Source: Plenodomus lindquistii
Lineage: Eukaryota > Ascomycota > Dothideomycetes > Pleosporales > Leptosphaeriaceae
DNA: 64,000 bases
Direction: 5' to 3'
Assembly: GCA_025504975.1 (NCBI GenBank)
Contig: JANUWI010000017.1
Coordinates: forward strand, 248,001-312,000
Below the pieces are notes generated by a model that was not told the origin of the DNA, made no database searches, and saw only the letters and a list, made by a program, of their open reading frames with translations. How positions within the stretch are numbered: the stretch's first letter is position 1; the number at the start of each line of letters is the position of its first letter. Position numbers and translations under genes: made by a program. This document shows, piece after piece, positions 53,128-63,138 of the stretch.

Positions 53128-53316
53128 TATTATAGAGCGTATATACTAAGTCTATACTTAAAGTATAGTTATATATAGTATACTCTATAAAGTATCTATA
53201 TAAATAGAGTAGAATATATTTTTACTAAAATTTTAGCTATAAGTAGTACGCTTTTTTAAGCATTTTCTATATAGTAATCTATTTTCTAATTGCTTCTAAA
53301 TCTACTTTCTATAACA
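53128..53316 (+). repeat. 3' LTR of copia A2
   Basis: 189 bp, begins tattatagag and keeps an unmutated terminal aca (ctataaca). The purine tract aaatagagagta precedes it. Confidence 0.93.
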
Positions 53317-53321
53317 ATTAG

Positions 53322-55937
53322 TCTAGTAGTACTTTACTAGTATTTATAGAGTTAAATTTATATTACTTATAGTTATTTTTATTTAGGTATTATTTTCTAA
53401 TAATCTTTTCTATATTATATACTATAATTTATTTTTTATTTACTATTATATAATAATAATATATAGGCTAGCTTATAGTTATATCTAATCTATAGTATTT
53501 AAATTAAAACATTTTTAATTTTTAATTAATTTTAGAATTGTATTTTATAAGCTAAAAAAGGCTAAAAATAATATTATATATTAAAAGGCTAAATATATTA
53601 AAGTCTATATATTCCTAGTAATTTCTAATAATTAAATCTAATTCTATTATTTTATATATAATTCTAGATTAACTAGGTATAGTTTTACTATTAATTACGT
53701 TTATAAAATAAAGAATTTATTTTTTTAATACATATAGACCTGCTATATATACTATACGTATAGATATAAAATTTACTTTATATTTTAAATCTATTATAGC
53801 TATTATAGTATATTTTTTAAACTTTACTTTAAATTTAGTTAAGCCTATAGCTTTTACTATATAGATAGAATGTTTTATAAAGCTAGAGTATAGCGCTAGT
53901 CTAAAAAAAACTTATTTTTAAATTTATAAAAACGTTTTTTATTTTTATACTTTTTATATTCTAGATTAAAGTATATATACTATATTTAATTATAATATAT
54001 TCTATTAATAATAGTTTATATCTAGATATATACTCTATTATTATTAAAGTTTAGAAAATAGCTTTATATACATTTATTTTATAGATATTTAGAGTAAGTT
54101 TTATCTATATAGTTATATACTTAGTATATATAGTAGTTAAATTTATATTAAAAATATTCTATTTCTATTTTATTTAAATAGTAAATAGTATACATGTTAT
54201 AAGTATATAAACTCTATAATATACTACTATATTATTTATTTTATTAGTTATTTATATAGCTTAGATACTTATTATTTTTACTTTATTAAGCACTTTAGCA
54301 CTTTAAAGTATTATTTTTTCTAGCTAAAGTATTATTTACTTTATAGGCTTTTTTTTTAGATAGTAATTTTATATTATTCTAATCTAGTATACCTGTAGTT
54401 TTTAGAGAACCTAGTTATTATAGTTTTCTCTATAGATAATCTACTAACTTATAGTATTTTCTAGCTATTATAGTATTTATACTATAAACTTTTTATTATT
54501 AAAAGTGTTTTATAGTTTTTATATTAATTTTTTAATATAGCTATTAATTATTATAGTACTGTTATTAATGTTATAAGTTAGCTATTCTATAAACTATTAA
54601 ATAGTTTTCTCTAAATATTCTTTTATATTACTAAATTTTTAATTCTATTATACTAGAATAGTTTATATTTATAGTAGAGGTGTAGTAGCTTAGTACTATA
54701 ATTTAAACCTTTTTAGTTTTTTCTACTTAGTATAGTATTTTTTTATAAATTTATATTTATTATTTAAATTTTCTATATTTACTACTAAAACTTTCTAATA
54801 CTTTAAATATTATTTAATTTTTTTATTTAAAAAAGCTTTTTTCTATATATAATTCTAGATTATAGTAATAAAAAGTAGTTTTTTATTTTTTATATTATTT
54901 AATAAGCTAATTAAAGTGTTAAAAATGTCTAAGTAGTTTACTACACTATTAAAATTAAATAGTTTAATACTAAAAATAATTATCTACTTATTTTCTATAT
55001 TTTTATTAAGTACTTTAATTTATACTATATTAACCTAGGGTATAACTTTATTTTTAGACTAGTAGTTTTATATAAAGTAGCTTTTTTTACTATATTTATA
55101 GTATATTAGTAGCTTTCTACTAGACTACTTTTAGTTACCTTTTATTAAATAGATTATTTTTTTAATAATATTATTAATATATATAAGTTCTATACTATAG
55201 CTTTAGTAAATACTCTATTATATAAATTAGTAGGCCTAATAGCTTTATTTATTATTAGGCTAGTATTATAACTTTTAAAGTTTTCTAGACTTTTATCTAC
55301 CTATAGTAGGTAATATTTATCTATAGTTTTATTTAGCTAGCTTAAGTTTATATAAGTAATTATTAATATAGATTATATTTTCTACTAGGTTATCTAGTAT
55401 TCTAATAATATTTCTAGATTTTATAAGTTTTTTATAAATTTCTAGTTTAAAACCTTACTTATATATACATATTAATATTTTATTATTCTAGTTAAGTTAT
55501 TTTTAGTATTACTAAAATGTTATTATATAGTTTATAGTAGACTTAGTTTATTATAATATCTAGATTTTTTTTTTAGTAATAATAAATTCTTTAAAAAAAG
55601 AATTATTTAGAGTTTATTTTTAAATACGTTCTAATTTTTAATTAAATTAGCGTTTTTAGTATTTATAACGTTTTTATCTATATATTTATATAAAAATAGA
55701 GTAATCTACTTTTTAGTATCTTTTTTAATAAAGCTAGTTGTAATTATAACTTAGTTATTATTATTAATCTAATTTTTTTTAATATAGAAATAATAATTGT
55801 ACTAGAAAATCTATATTTTAAATTTAGCCTTTTTTTTAAAGTAGAGGTTAGACTTAGCTACGTAAGTACTAGAGTAGCTAGTAGTTAAAATATCTAGAGT
55901 ATCTATAGAAATGTTATTTATTTTAAAGTATTTAAAA
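53322..55937 (-). pseudogene. Gypsy E3 gag and upstream pol region
   Basis: Between A2 and the E3 5' LTR, on the side expected for gag. RIP-type composition; I did not recognise individual gag or protease motifs. Confidence 0.4.
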
Positions 55938-56471
55938 TATAAAGATCTTTTTAAATTGCTATAATATAAAGTAGCTAGTATTAAAAAGAATATAAAAGTT
56001 AGTTTTTAAAAATAGGCGTTATATATAAATAGAGGTAGTTTATTACTAAAATAGTAAAAATTTACTTCTAAAAAAAGTAATAAATGTATTTAAAATAACT
56101 AAATACATTATTTACTTATTTATATAAATTAAATATAATTTACTAGAAAAGTATTTTAATATTTCTATATACTTATATAATAGCTATAATAGAAGCTATT
56201 ATTTTTATATACTTATATAATAGCTATAATAGAAGCTATTATATCTATTATTAGTTAGTATATATATTTACTATTAGCTATTACGTATATCTATTACTAG
56301 CTATAATATATATCTATTACTAGCTATAATAAATACTATTATAGCTATAATAAATACTATTATAGCTATTAGTTATATAATACATAATATTATAGAGCTG
56401 CCTATTAGACTAGTGTTTACACTATCTATTTATAGTCTATAGTTTTTATCTATTATAAAGGAATTATAATA
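55938..56471 (-). repeat. 5' LTR of gypsy E3
   Basis: 534 bp. Contains a tandem duplication of about 41 bp (56,164-56,245; unit with tagctataatagaagctat) not present in the 41,210 copy, so the two LTRs have diverged by slippage as well as point mutation. Confidence 0.85.
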
Positions 56472-59089
56472 GTATTATATTTAGTTTTACTAGAATTACT
56501 ATAGTATTAGATATCTAGTTATATAGATATTTAACTACTACTACTATATATATAGTTTAATAGACTAAACGCTATAGTTAAAACTATAGTAGCCTATAAT
56601 CTAGTACTATATTTAAAAGTACTTTTTTACTAAATTCTTTTTATACTTTTTTTTTATTATTTTTATTAATTACTTTTTAAATTTATAGTTATATATTTAA
56701 AATAAGTATTAAAGTATAATATTAGTTTAGTTTTTTCTATAAACTATAAAAAGCTAGCCTATATAGTTATATATAACTAAATAAAAAATTAATATATAAA
56801 TTTTAATTAAAACCTAAGTTTATAAAAATTATTTAGAGTTTTTAATTAATATAGGTTTACTAAAAAAAGAAAGTTAAAATAGAGTATATAACTATACTTT
56901 AAAGTAATTTAATACTATTTATATATTAATAAAACTAGGCTTTAATACTTTAAAAGCTTTTTAATAGTTATTAACTATAAATATATTAAAAAACGCGTTT
57001 TTAAAAACTAAAAAAAAGTTTTTTTTATTAATATATAAAATGTATTAGTATACTAAATTTTATATACACTAGAAGTATTTATATTTTAATAATAAAAAGT
57101 AGTTATATTAAATAGCTAGAGAATATAAAATAAATAAAAAAGTATATAAAATATTAGAATTTTACTTTTTAAATAATAGTTTTTAAAGTTTTTATTAAAG
57201 TAGCTTTTATAGCTATTTAAAATTAGTAACGAGTATACTTTTACTTTGTAAACTTTTATATATATATTAAAGTACTTTAATTATTTTAGTCTAAATATAT
57301 TATTTATTTTACTATTATTAAAAACTAAAACTTTTTAATTATAAAATATACTAGTTTTTTTATACTATATAAATATATATATAGATATTTTATATAGATA
57401 ATAAAAAATAAAATTACATTTTCTAAAGTATATATACTTTAAATAAAAGTAACTTATTTATAATTATTTAGCTAAATAAAATCTATTTAACTATATTTTT
57501 TAAAATTTATATTAACTTTTATAAACTTAATTATATTTATTTTAAAGCTAGTTTTATTAAAGTTATAGATATTATTATAGATACTATATTTAGCTTTTAT
57601 TTTTTTTATAAATTTAAACTATATACTAATAATCTCTAGATATTTCTACTTTATTTTTAATTTATTTTTTATTAAATTAAAAGCTATTTTAAATTGACTA
57701 AAACGTGTTATAAAGCGTTTAGCCTAGTATTTACCTACTAGTATTCTATTATTTACCTCTAGTATTTTATTAGCTATATTTTCTACTTTATATAGCTAAA
57801 AAGTAAATTTTCATAAATTAAAAGTAAAAATATATTAAATAATTATCTACTTTTAAGTAGTAGTTAATTTTAAAATACTAGGCTAAATTAAAAAGTATAG
57901 TATTATTTTATTAATCTAATTTAAAAGCTTTTAATAATTAGCTCTAAAGGCTATAGTAGTATTTTATTAGCTTTTAAATTAGCTAGCTTTAAAAGTAAAA
58001 TAAATAAATTCTAATTAGTTTTTAGCTTAAATTAATATTATATTATATTATTAAAGTATATAATATTAAGTATAGTATTTATAATACTAAAGAAAAGTAG
58101 CTAGCTTACTAGATTAGCTAGTTTACTAGTAGAATATATTATATATAATTTTCTATTTATTATACTTTTTATAGCTATTTAATATTAGTTACTTTATATT
58201 TTAAAAGTAGATATATTACTACTAAGCTAAAAAGCTAATATATAACTAAATTATTTATATTATAAAATTTAAATTCTTCTATACTTTATACGCGTTTATA
58301 AAGCTATAATAACTTTTAATAATATATAAAAAAAAATCTAAAATACTAAACTTGTATTATATAAACTAGAGTTAGTTATATTATATATTAAAGTCTACTT
58401 TTTAATTTTACTACTACTTTTAATTAATAATAAGCTCTAGTAGCTATAAACTTTAAATATAATTTTTAAACTAACGTTTTACTTAATATTTATAAAAGTA
58501 GAAATTTAAAAGAATATTAATAGTTTAATAACTTCTATAGTTAAAGCTTTTAGAAAAGTATAAAAAAAAGCTATAATTATTCTATATAAGCTAGTATTAG
58601 TATAAAAAAATTACTAAATTATAAACTACTAATAAAACTATAATATATTATAAATTATATAAAAAAAGTAGATTTAATATAAAAGTAATTTTATAATTAA
58701 AGATAGTCTATATATAATTACTTTAAAAAAGTTTAAAATACATAGTAATAGAAAAAAAGTATAAAAAAATAGACTACTAAAAGCTATAAATAGGTATAAT
58801 ACTATATATAGTATTATAAAATAAAGTATAATTTATATATATTAAAAAATAAAGTAAAAGTAGTTATAAAATAGTATTTAGGCTAGTTCTATACTATATA
58901 GCGCTATTTTATACTATTTTAGACTAGAATAGAGTATAGTTTTAGTAGAGTTTTAGTAAAAATAAACTATTTATCTATATAGACTACTTATTTATAGCGT
59001 ATATTATAAGTAAGCTATTATAATAGTAATGTAATAACTATAATAAAAAGCTTTATTATTAGCTTAATCTATAATAATATAGTACCTTT

Positions 59090-59757
59090 AGCATTAAGCT
59101 TTAAATTCTCTTTATCTTGTTATAGCGTAGGACATTTTACGTAACTTAAGTGTTAACTGCGAACATTAAGAGCACTCTATAGTGTCTACACAGTTGTAAA
59201 GGTATCAGGACGACGCTTTATATACACTCTAGGACTTAACCAGCACGTATACGGGTAAGCTGTTGTTCTTTCTTGGGAGCCGAGCACCTAGAGATTACAC
59301 TTAGTCCTCGACATGCCTATCGAAGGGGAGAGTCATCGTAGACTTCACAGCGCCGGAGCGCTGCGCGAGCTTTTCTCGGGTTTGAAACTTGGGTTCAGTG
59401 ATGAATCGGGGGAAGCTTGATTGGCATGAGGATTGGTCAGGACTGGGCTTCTCGTGGGTTGGAGCTGGAGCTGGAACGGACAATGATCACTGCAGTGGTT
59501 CGAGGGCGTATTCTTCAGCGTTCTCACAGGCAGCAATGCCAGGATATGATAAAAGGTATATTTTCACCGGATGTCACAGCAGGGACGACGGAAACAAATT
59601 ACAATTGTTCAATTACTTCCTAATTGACACAAGCAAAATGCCCAAGGGAGTCCAGGTTGGGTATGTGTACCTCAAACTCTCCATGGCCATGGAGTACATA
59701 CCGTAGCCGTCATCATAAGAACAGCTCACAATCGAGACATGATGAGAAACACACGGT
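59090..59757. other. Boundary and 3' flank of the transporter gene
   Basis: The first normal-composition DNA after the repeat block. Short frames exist on both strands (the longest, 105 codons, at 59,389-59,706 plus) but none has a recognisable domain, and they overlap each other in several frames, so I do not call a gene. It should contain the transporter's 3' UTR. No clear terminator or repeat was seen. Confidence 0.6.
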
Positions 59758-61660
59758 CTACAAAAGACCAATGGTCCTCTGCTTTATCCTCCTGACATCA
59801 ACATTCTGCCACATGGCCACGCTGAACAAGGTGATTACGTGAATACAAACAGCGGCAATGAGCATGTAACTCATAGTCTCACCATAGCTCAAGTTGATAG
59901 CATCGCGAGCGGGGCTACCAACAGGGTAGGAAGACTGCACCGTGAGGTCACCATAGATCTTGCTAAAGTCCCCCAAGACGGCGGCGGGAAGGTTCTTCCT
60001 GAGCTTTGTGGGGAAGATTCCGGTCCACATGGCGGTGGAGATGGTAGATCCGATTGCGCTGCCAATGGCGATGACCATGGACTCTACGGCCAAGAGAGCG
60101 GGGAAATCCTGCTGCTTCGAGACGGCCATGAGGGTTGTCTGCTCGGATGTGACGAGGATGCCACCACCGAAAGCGATGAAGATCTGGCACATGACAATGT
60201 AACTGACGTTTAGATCGGGCTGACGGAACTTGATCATGAGACCAACACCGAGCATGGCGAGCGGTACGCCCATGAAGAGTGAGTAGATCTTGAGCTTTCC
60301 GTAGTGGCGAAGAGCGAGTCCGTAGACCAGGCAGCAGAAGCAGCTGCCAACGGTGTAGATATTGCCGATGTAGGTAGCGTGGGGGATGGTCTGGTCGAAC
60401 ACGACAATGAGGAGTGAGTACAAGTACGAGTCCCAAATGTACCAGACCACGTAGAACGACCCAGCCATGGTGTAGGTGAAGATGACTGTTCGGTTTTTGA
60501 GCAGCGGCCAGGGAAGAAAGGTGATGGGAGCGCCGTACTTCTCCCATATGGCAAAGGAGGCAATGAGGAGCGCACCGAAGAAGATGAAGCAGACGATCAT
60601 GGGCGACTTCCATCCCCTGGCCTGACGAGCAGAGAGATTGAAGCTGAGCAGGAAGAGCGCGAGACCAGTAGCCAAGATGAGGAGGCCTATCGCATCAAAC
60701 TCACGGAGGTAGTAGTAGGTAGTCTGAGTGAAATTACCTCGCTTCGGTCGAGTTGTGAGAATTCCCTGTCGGCGAGCCTTGCCCTCATTGATGACGATGA
60801 CGATAACCAAAGGCGCGCAGACGATGGGGGAAAGGATGGCGAAAATGCCATATGTCCACCTCCAGCCAATGCCGCCTACGCTGACGGCACTGTTGACGGC
60901 ATACCCATAGATCCAGGTCGTGATGAGGAAGGGAGAAGAAGCGTAGGCGATGAAGATGCCTCTGTTCTTGAGCTTAGAGGTATCGGCGATGAAGACGGTC
61001 ATGAAGAAGTCCATGCTGTTGTAGCCGGCGTAGAAGAAGGTCTGTCCAGCGCAGAATGCCTTGACGTTGTTGCAGGTGGCCATGATGATTAGCCCAATGA
61101 CATAGCACGTGACACCAATGCACAGGGCAGTAGGCCTTCCCCAGATGTTCATAATTTTGGCGAACGGGAGCTTCCAGATACCAGCGACGAGGGATGAGAT
61201 GACGGTGGTCAAAGCCGTGAGGGAGTGCTCTTGGAAGGCACTGGTGACATAGGGTATCAATGTGCCGTTGGAGCTGGAGGCGAAGGCCATGAAGAAGTGG
61301 AGAAGCCATATGCTGCCGGCTGTTAGCCATGGGTGACATCTAGGTGTTGTCTTTGGCGACTTACAATATGTACGCAAGGATCAGGTCTCTCTTAGTCCAT
61401 ACCAGGGAGGCAGCCTGAACAGCTTGGACGCCAGCCTCGGCGGTGGTATCGACCTTGTTCATCTCCTCATCGGTATCCAACTCACTGGAAGGAGTAGTGT
61501 GTGGCCTACCCAGCTTCTCATGCGGGCGATAAACGTCCATGCTGATGTGACCTTGGATAGACGCGGGCACGTCAGCGACATTTTTGTGATCCACATCGGT
61601 CACTGGTTTGCTGCTCGAAAGCAGAGCACTCGAGGTGAGTCCCTTGAAATAGAGGCCCAT
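59758..61660 (-). CDS. Siderophore-iron MFS transporter (ARN/SIT family), 616 aa
   Basis: Predicted proton-driven uptake of ferric siderophores at the plasma or vesicle membrane. Exon 1 is 61,365-61,660 and exon 2 is 59,758-61,312. The 52-bp intron (61,313-61,364) has a GTAAGT donor, a CTAAC branch site and a CAG acceptor; splicing joins L-I-L-A-Y-I to F-I-W-L-L-H-F. Residues 1-90 form a cytosolic tail ending in the family-typical V-W-T-K segment, followed by about 14 hydrophobic segments. Family landmarks: T-L-I-P-Y-V-T-S-A-F after the first membrane segment, N-I-W-G-R-P (about 154-159), A-D-T-S-K-L-K-N-R-G (208-217) and G-W-R-W-T-Y-G-I-F (248-256). Length matches the family (about 600-640). 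The start at M-G-L-Y-F is preferred over the in-frame ATG at 61,789 because the sequence between is pyrimidine-rich and leader-like. Substrate is unknown, and no siderophore synthase is in view. An iron-type GATA site lies upstream. Confidence 0.88.
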
Positions 61661-61926
61661 ATTACAACTTGGTAGGGTGGGGTAAACACTGAGGGTCAGT
61701 GAGAGACAGAGATTGACAAGAAAAGCAGCCGGGCAGCGGACAGGTTCATGTATGTGAGGTGAAGGTGTACATGGTCCAAGGGCCCACAATTAGTCGGCTC
61801 CTTCACATTGGTGATGAGGTGACTGTCCAGGTGGGAGGTAAGGCAATTGTCGGTCGCGCCATTGCGTTTGCAATGCTCCACGGGCGGTCAACGCGGCAAC
61901 ATCGAATATCACAAACAAGCCTGGTA

Positions 61927-62383
61927 CCAATCCTAAACAAGAGGAACCACCAAAATGCTTGTCGTTGCTTCAAGTGGACAAGACGCCGCCTGCCTGCGTT
62001 TGCACCGAAGATGGGGGAAAATCTAATCTTGATGATCACGGGCCAATCACAGCGTGCGATCACTCGGGGGGTTCGTAAACTGTACACCTTTTTTGAGTAA
62101 CCAGATGATGGTTATCAGATGGAGACGTTGACGACAGTCATCTGTCAGGGAAGGGGGGGAGGGCGTCAGCGTTGTGTACGCGGTCGTGGTCACGATTGTG
62201 GACTCTCGTTACCCGAACCTGCAGCGTCTCCAATGCAAGCGTCCCTGTGCTCCTCGACATAGTGCAGACCTCGATCGCAATGACATGGCCGCAATCCACC
62301 GAGCACAAAGGAAAGTGACACCCGAGTGTCCCAGGACAGTCTTGACACGGCAGGGCTCTTGCTTTCTCCTCCGCACGGCCAAT
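61927..62383 (+). promoter_or_regulatory. Three CCAAT boxes
   Basis: CCAAT pentamers on the plus strand at 61,927-61,931, 62,043-62,047 and 62,379-62,383. They are possible sites for the CCAAT-binding complex, which works with HapX in fungal iron regulation. The spacing to a HapX half-site could not be confirmed, so the iron link is suggestive only. Confidence 0.35.
62112..62120 (-). promoter_or_regulatory. ATCTGATAA motif, candidate iron GATA-repressor site
   Basis: The minus strand reads ATCTGATAA about 450 bp upstream of the transporter ATG and in the gene's own orientation. It matches exactly ATCWGATAA, the published recognition sequence of SreA/Sre1-type GATA factors that repress siderophore genes when iron is plentiful. 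I saw no second copy in this intergenic region. Confidence 0.65.
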
Positions 62384-62630
62384 GAGTCTGCTGTCTGCTT
62401 GTCGAGTCCAGAGCGGGTGACGCAGGTGCTGCACGCCAGCTGAGTGGGTGACGTGAGACGGATTCATCAGACTCAGCCGAGATCCAATACTCTTCTTTGA
62501 GAGCTAAGGAAAGCTTTCTTCGAGCGCCAGGTAGGACAGCCCTCCCTCGTGGTTGCATCGACGGACCAACGAACTACTGTCGGGAGTGGTGCGGACAAAT
62601 GTAACAGCTAGTACGATATTCTGTCACTCG

Positions 62631-62665
62631 AGTACTCTATACCTACATGTCAATAATAGAGTACT
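62631..62665. other. 10-bp perfect inverted repeat
   Basis: agtactctat (62,631-62,640) and atagagtact (62,656-62,665) around a 15-nt loop. It lies in mid-intergenic DNA; it could be a hairpin at an mRNA end, a protein-binding site or a remnant of a small element. Confidence 0.5.
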
Positions 62666-63138
62666 AGAGCACACCTAGTAGCTTCGTGATATGGATCCTA
62701 ACGCTGCACACGAACGAGTGGCCATGCACAACATCTCGGCAGATCGGTGAGCTTGGCTTGGTTGCTGCCGAGCAAGTGCAGGAAACCTTGCACAACAGGA
62801 GCGGCGTCAAATACACTTGATCGTGTCTTCATTTCTTCTACATGATAGATGGTTGCGACACAAGTCTCCTGCGTAGGTGTAGTCGGCCATCGTCCCCTCG
62901 GATATCACCTCCGAATGATTTGTAGTCACATCAAGTCGAAATCAACATATACGTGATTCATGAGCTCTACAGGCTTGGGGCTCAACTATGGTACCGTCAC
63001 AGGCATGATCAGGGTGATTGTATCAAATCGCATCCCATACGCCGTGCGCTTATGCTTTGTTCGCTACACCTCTACCGTCTATGACTACTTACACATATAC
63101 AAGATGAGAGCCCCTACTGAATGGGCCGTCGAGAGCTG

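Larger units (their letters stand above)
45118..53316 (+). mobile_element. Ty1/copia family A, copy A2 (full length, 8,199 bp)
   Basis: 189-bp LTRs at 45,118-45,306 and 53,128-53,316 and a perfect 5-bp duplication attag (45,113-45,117 and 53,317-53,321). Primer-binding site at 45,307-45,320. Colinear with A1 except for the missing B solo LTR, an extra stretch of roughly 60 bp near 48,200-48,260, and small indels. It lies in the opposite orientation to its host E3. Confidence 0.96.
41210..56471 (-). mobile_element. Ty3/gypsy family E, copy E3, with copia A2 inside
   Basis: LTRs of 535 bp (41,210-41,744) and 534 bp (55,938-56,471), flanked by gcgtt (41,205-41,209) and gtatt (56,472-56,476), which differ by one C-to-T and one G-to-A change, both RIP type. 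Without A2 the element is about 7.06 kb. Orientation is minus: reverse transcriptase is readable on the minus strand at 45,100-44,300 and integrase at about 43,300-42,700. Confidence 0.9.
41132..59000 (+). repeat. G2: unclassified repeat copy, interrupted by gypsy E3
   Basis: Starts on the left with sequence matching G1 in reverse complement, is split by E3 at 41,210-56,471, and continues to the tagagttttagtag terminus near 58,930-59,000, the last repeat before normal DNA. Plus-strand frames have mostly TAA/TAG stops over 57,200-58,700, suggesting a coding element, but no domain is recognisable. Confidence 0.55.
1..59090. other. RIP-mutated, A+T-rich repeat block
   Basis: This block is one continuous A+T-rich compartment made of decayed mobile elements. 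TpA is abundant, CpA and TpG are rare, and CpG is still present, which is the pattern expected of RIP working on CpA on both strands. ATG is rare too, because its TG reads as CA on the other strand, so only one ATG-initiated frame of 60 codons or more survives (71 codons, at 52,647-52,862, minus). Ancestral coding frames can still be followed by reading TAA/TAG as former Gln or Trp codons. Such blocks occur as AT-isochores, subtelomeres or pericentromeres in Pezizomycotina; nothing here tells which this is. The switch to normal composition at about 59,090 takes less than 100 bp. Confidence 0.93.
61661..63138. other. Intergenic region upstream of the transporter
   Basis: About 1.5 kb between the transporter start and the stop codon of the next minus-strand gene, so it serves as transporter promoter and esterase 3' flank. 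It has an ATCTGATAA site, three CCAAT boxes and a 10-bp inverted repeat. Several frames of 60-120 codons overlap in it on both strands; none shows a domain or splice pattern, and I do not call them genes. Confidence 0.65.

Noticed and set aside
56472..59000. Assigning G2 to Fot1/pogo, hAT or Tad1
   Set aside because: I tried reading the plus-strand frames against the motifs of these families and found no convincing catalytic block, so the class is left open.
1..59090. CRISPR arrays, operons or bacterial elements
   Set aside because: Repeats here are long, dispersed and LTR-like with target duplications. There are no short regularly spaced repeats, and the flanking genes have spliceosomal introns.
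1..59090. Calling the block a centromere or a telomere-proximal region
   Set aside because: RIP-mutated retroelement blocks occur in all these places. There are no telomeric repeats, and no chromatin information is available.
59389..59706. A 105-codon plus-strand frame between the repeat block and the transporter
   Set aside because: It overlaps other equally open frames on both strands, shows no domain, signal or splice pattern, and lies where the transporter 3' UTR should be.
59963..61339. Long frames antisense or out of frame to the transporter, up to 216 codons
   Set aside because: They are shadows of the transporter exon, and the transporter frame matches a known family along its full length.
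61803..62558. Frames of 89-122 codons on both strands in the transporter promoter region
   Set aside because: Moderate-GC DNA opens several overlapping frames by chance. None has recognisable residues, and they coincide with promoter motifs.
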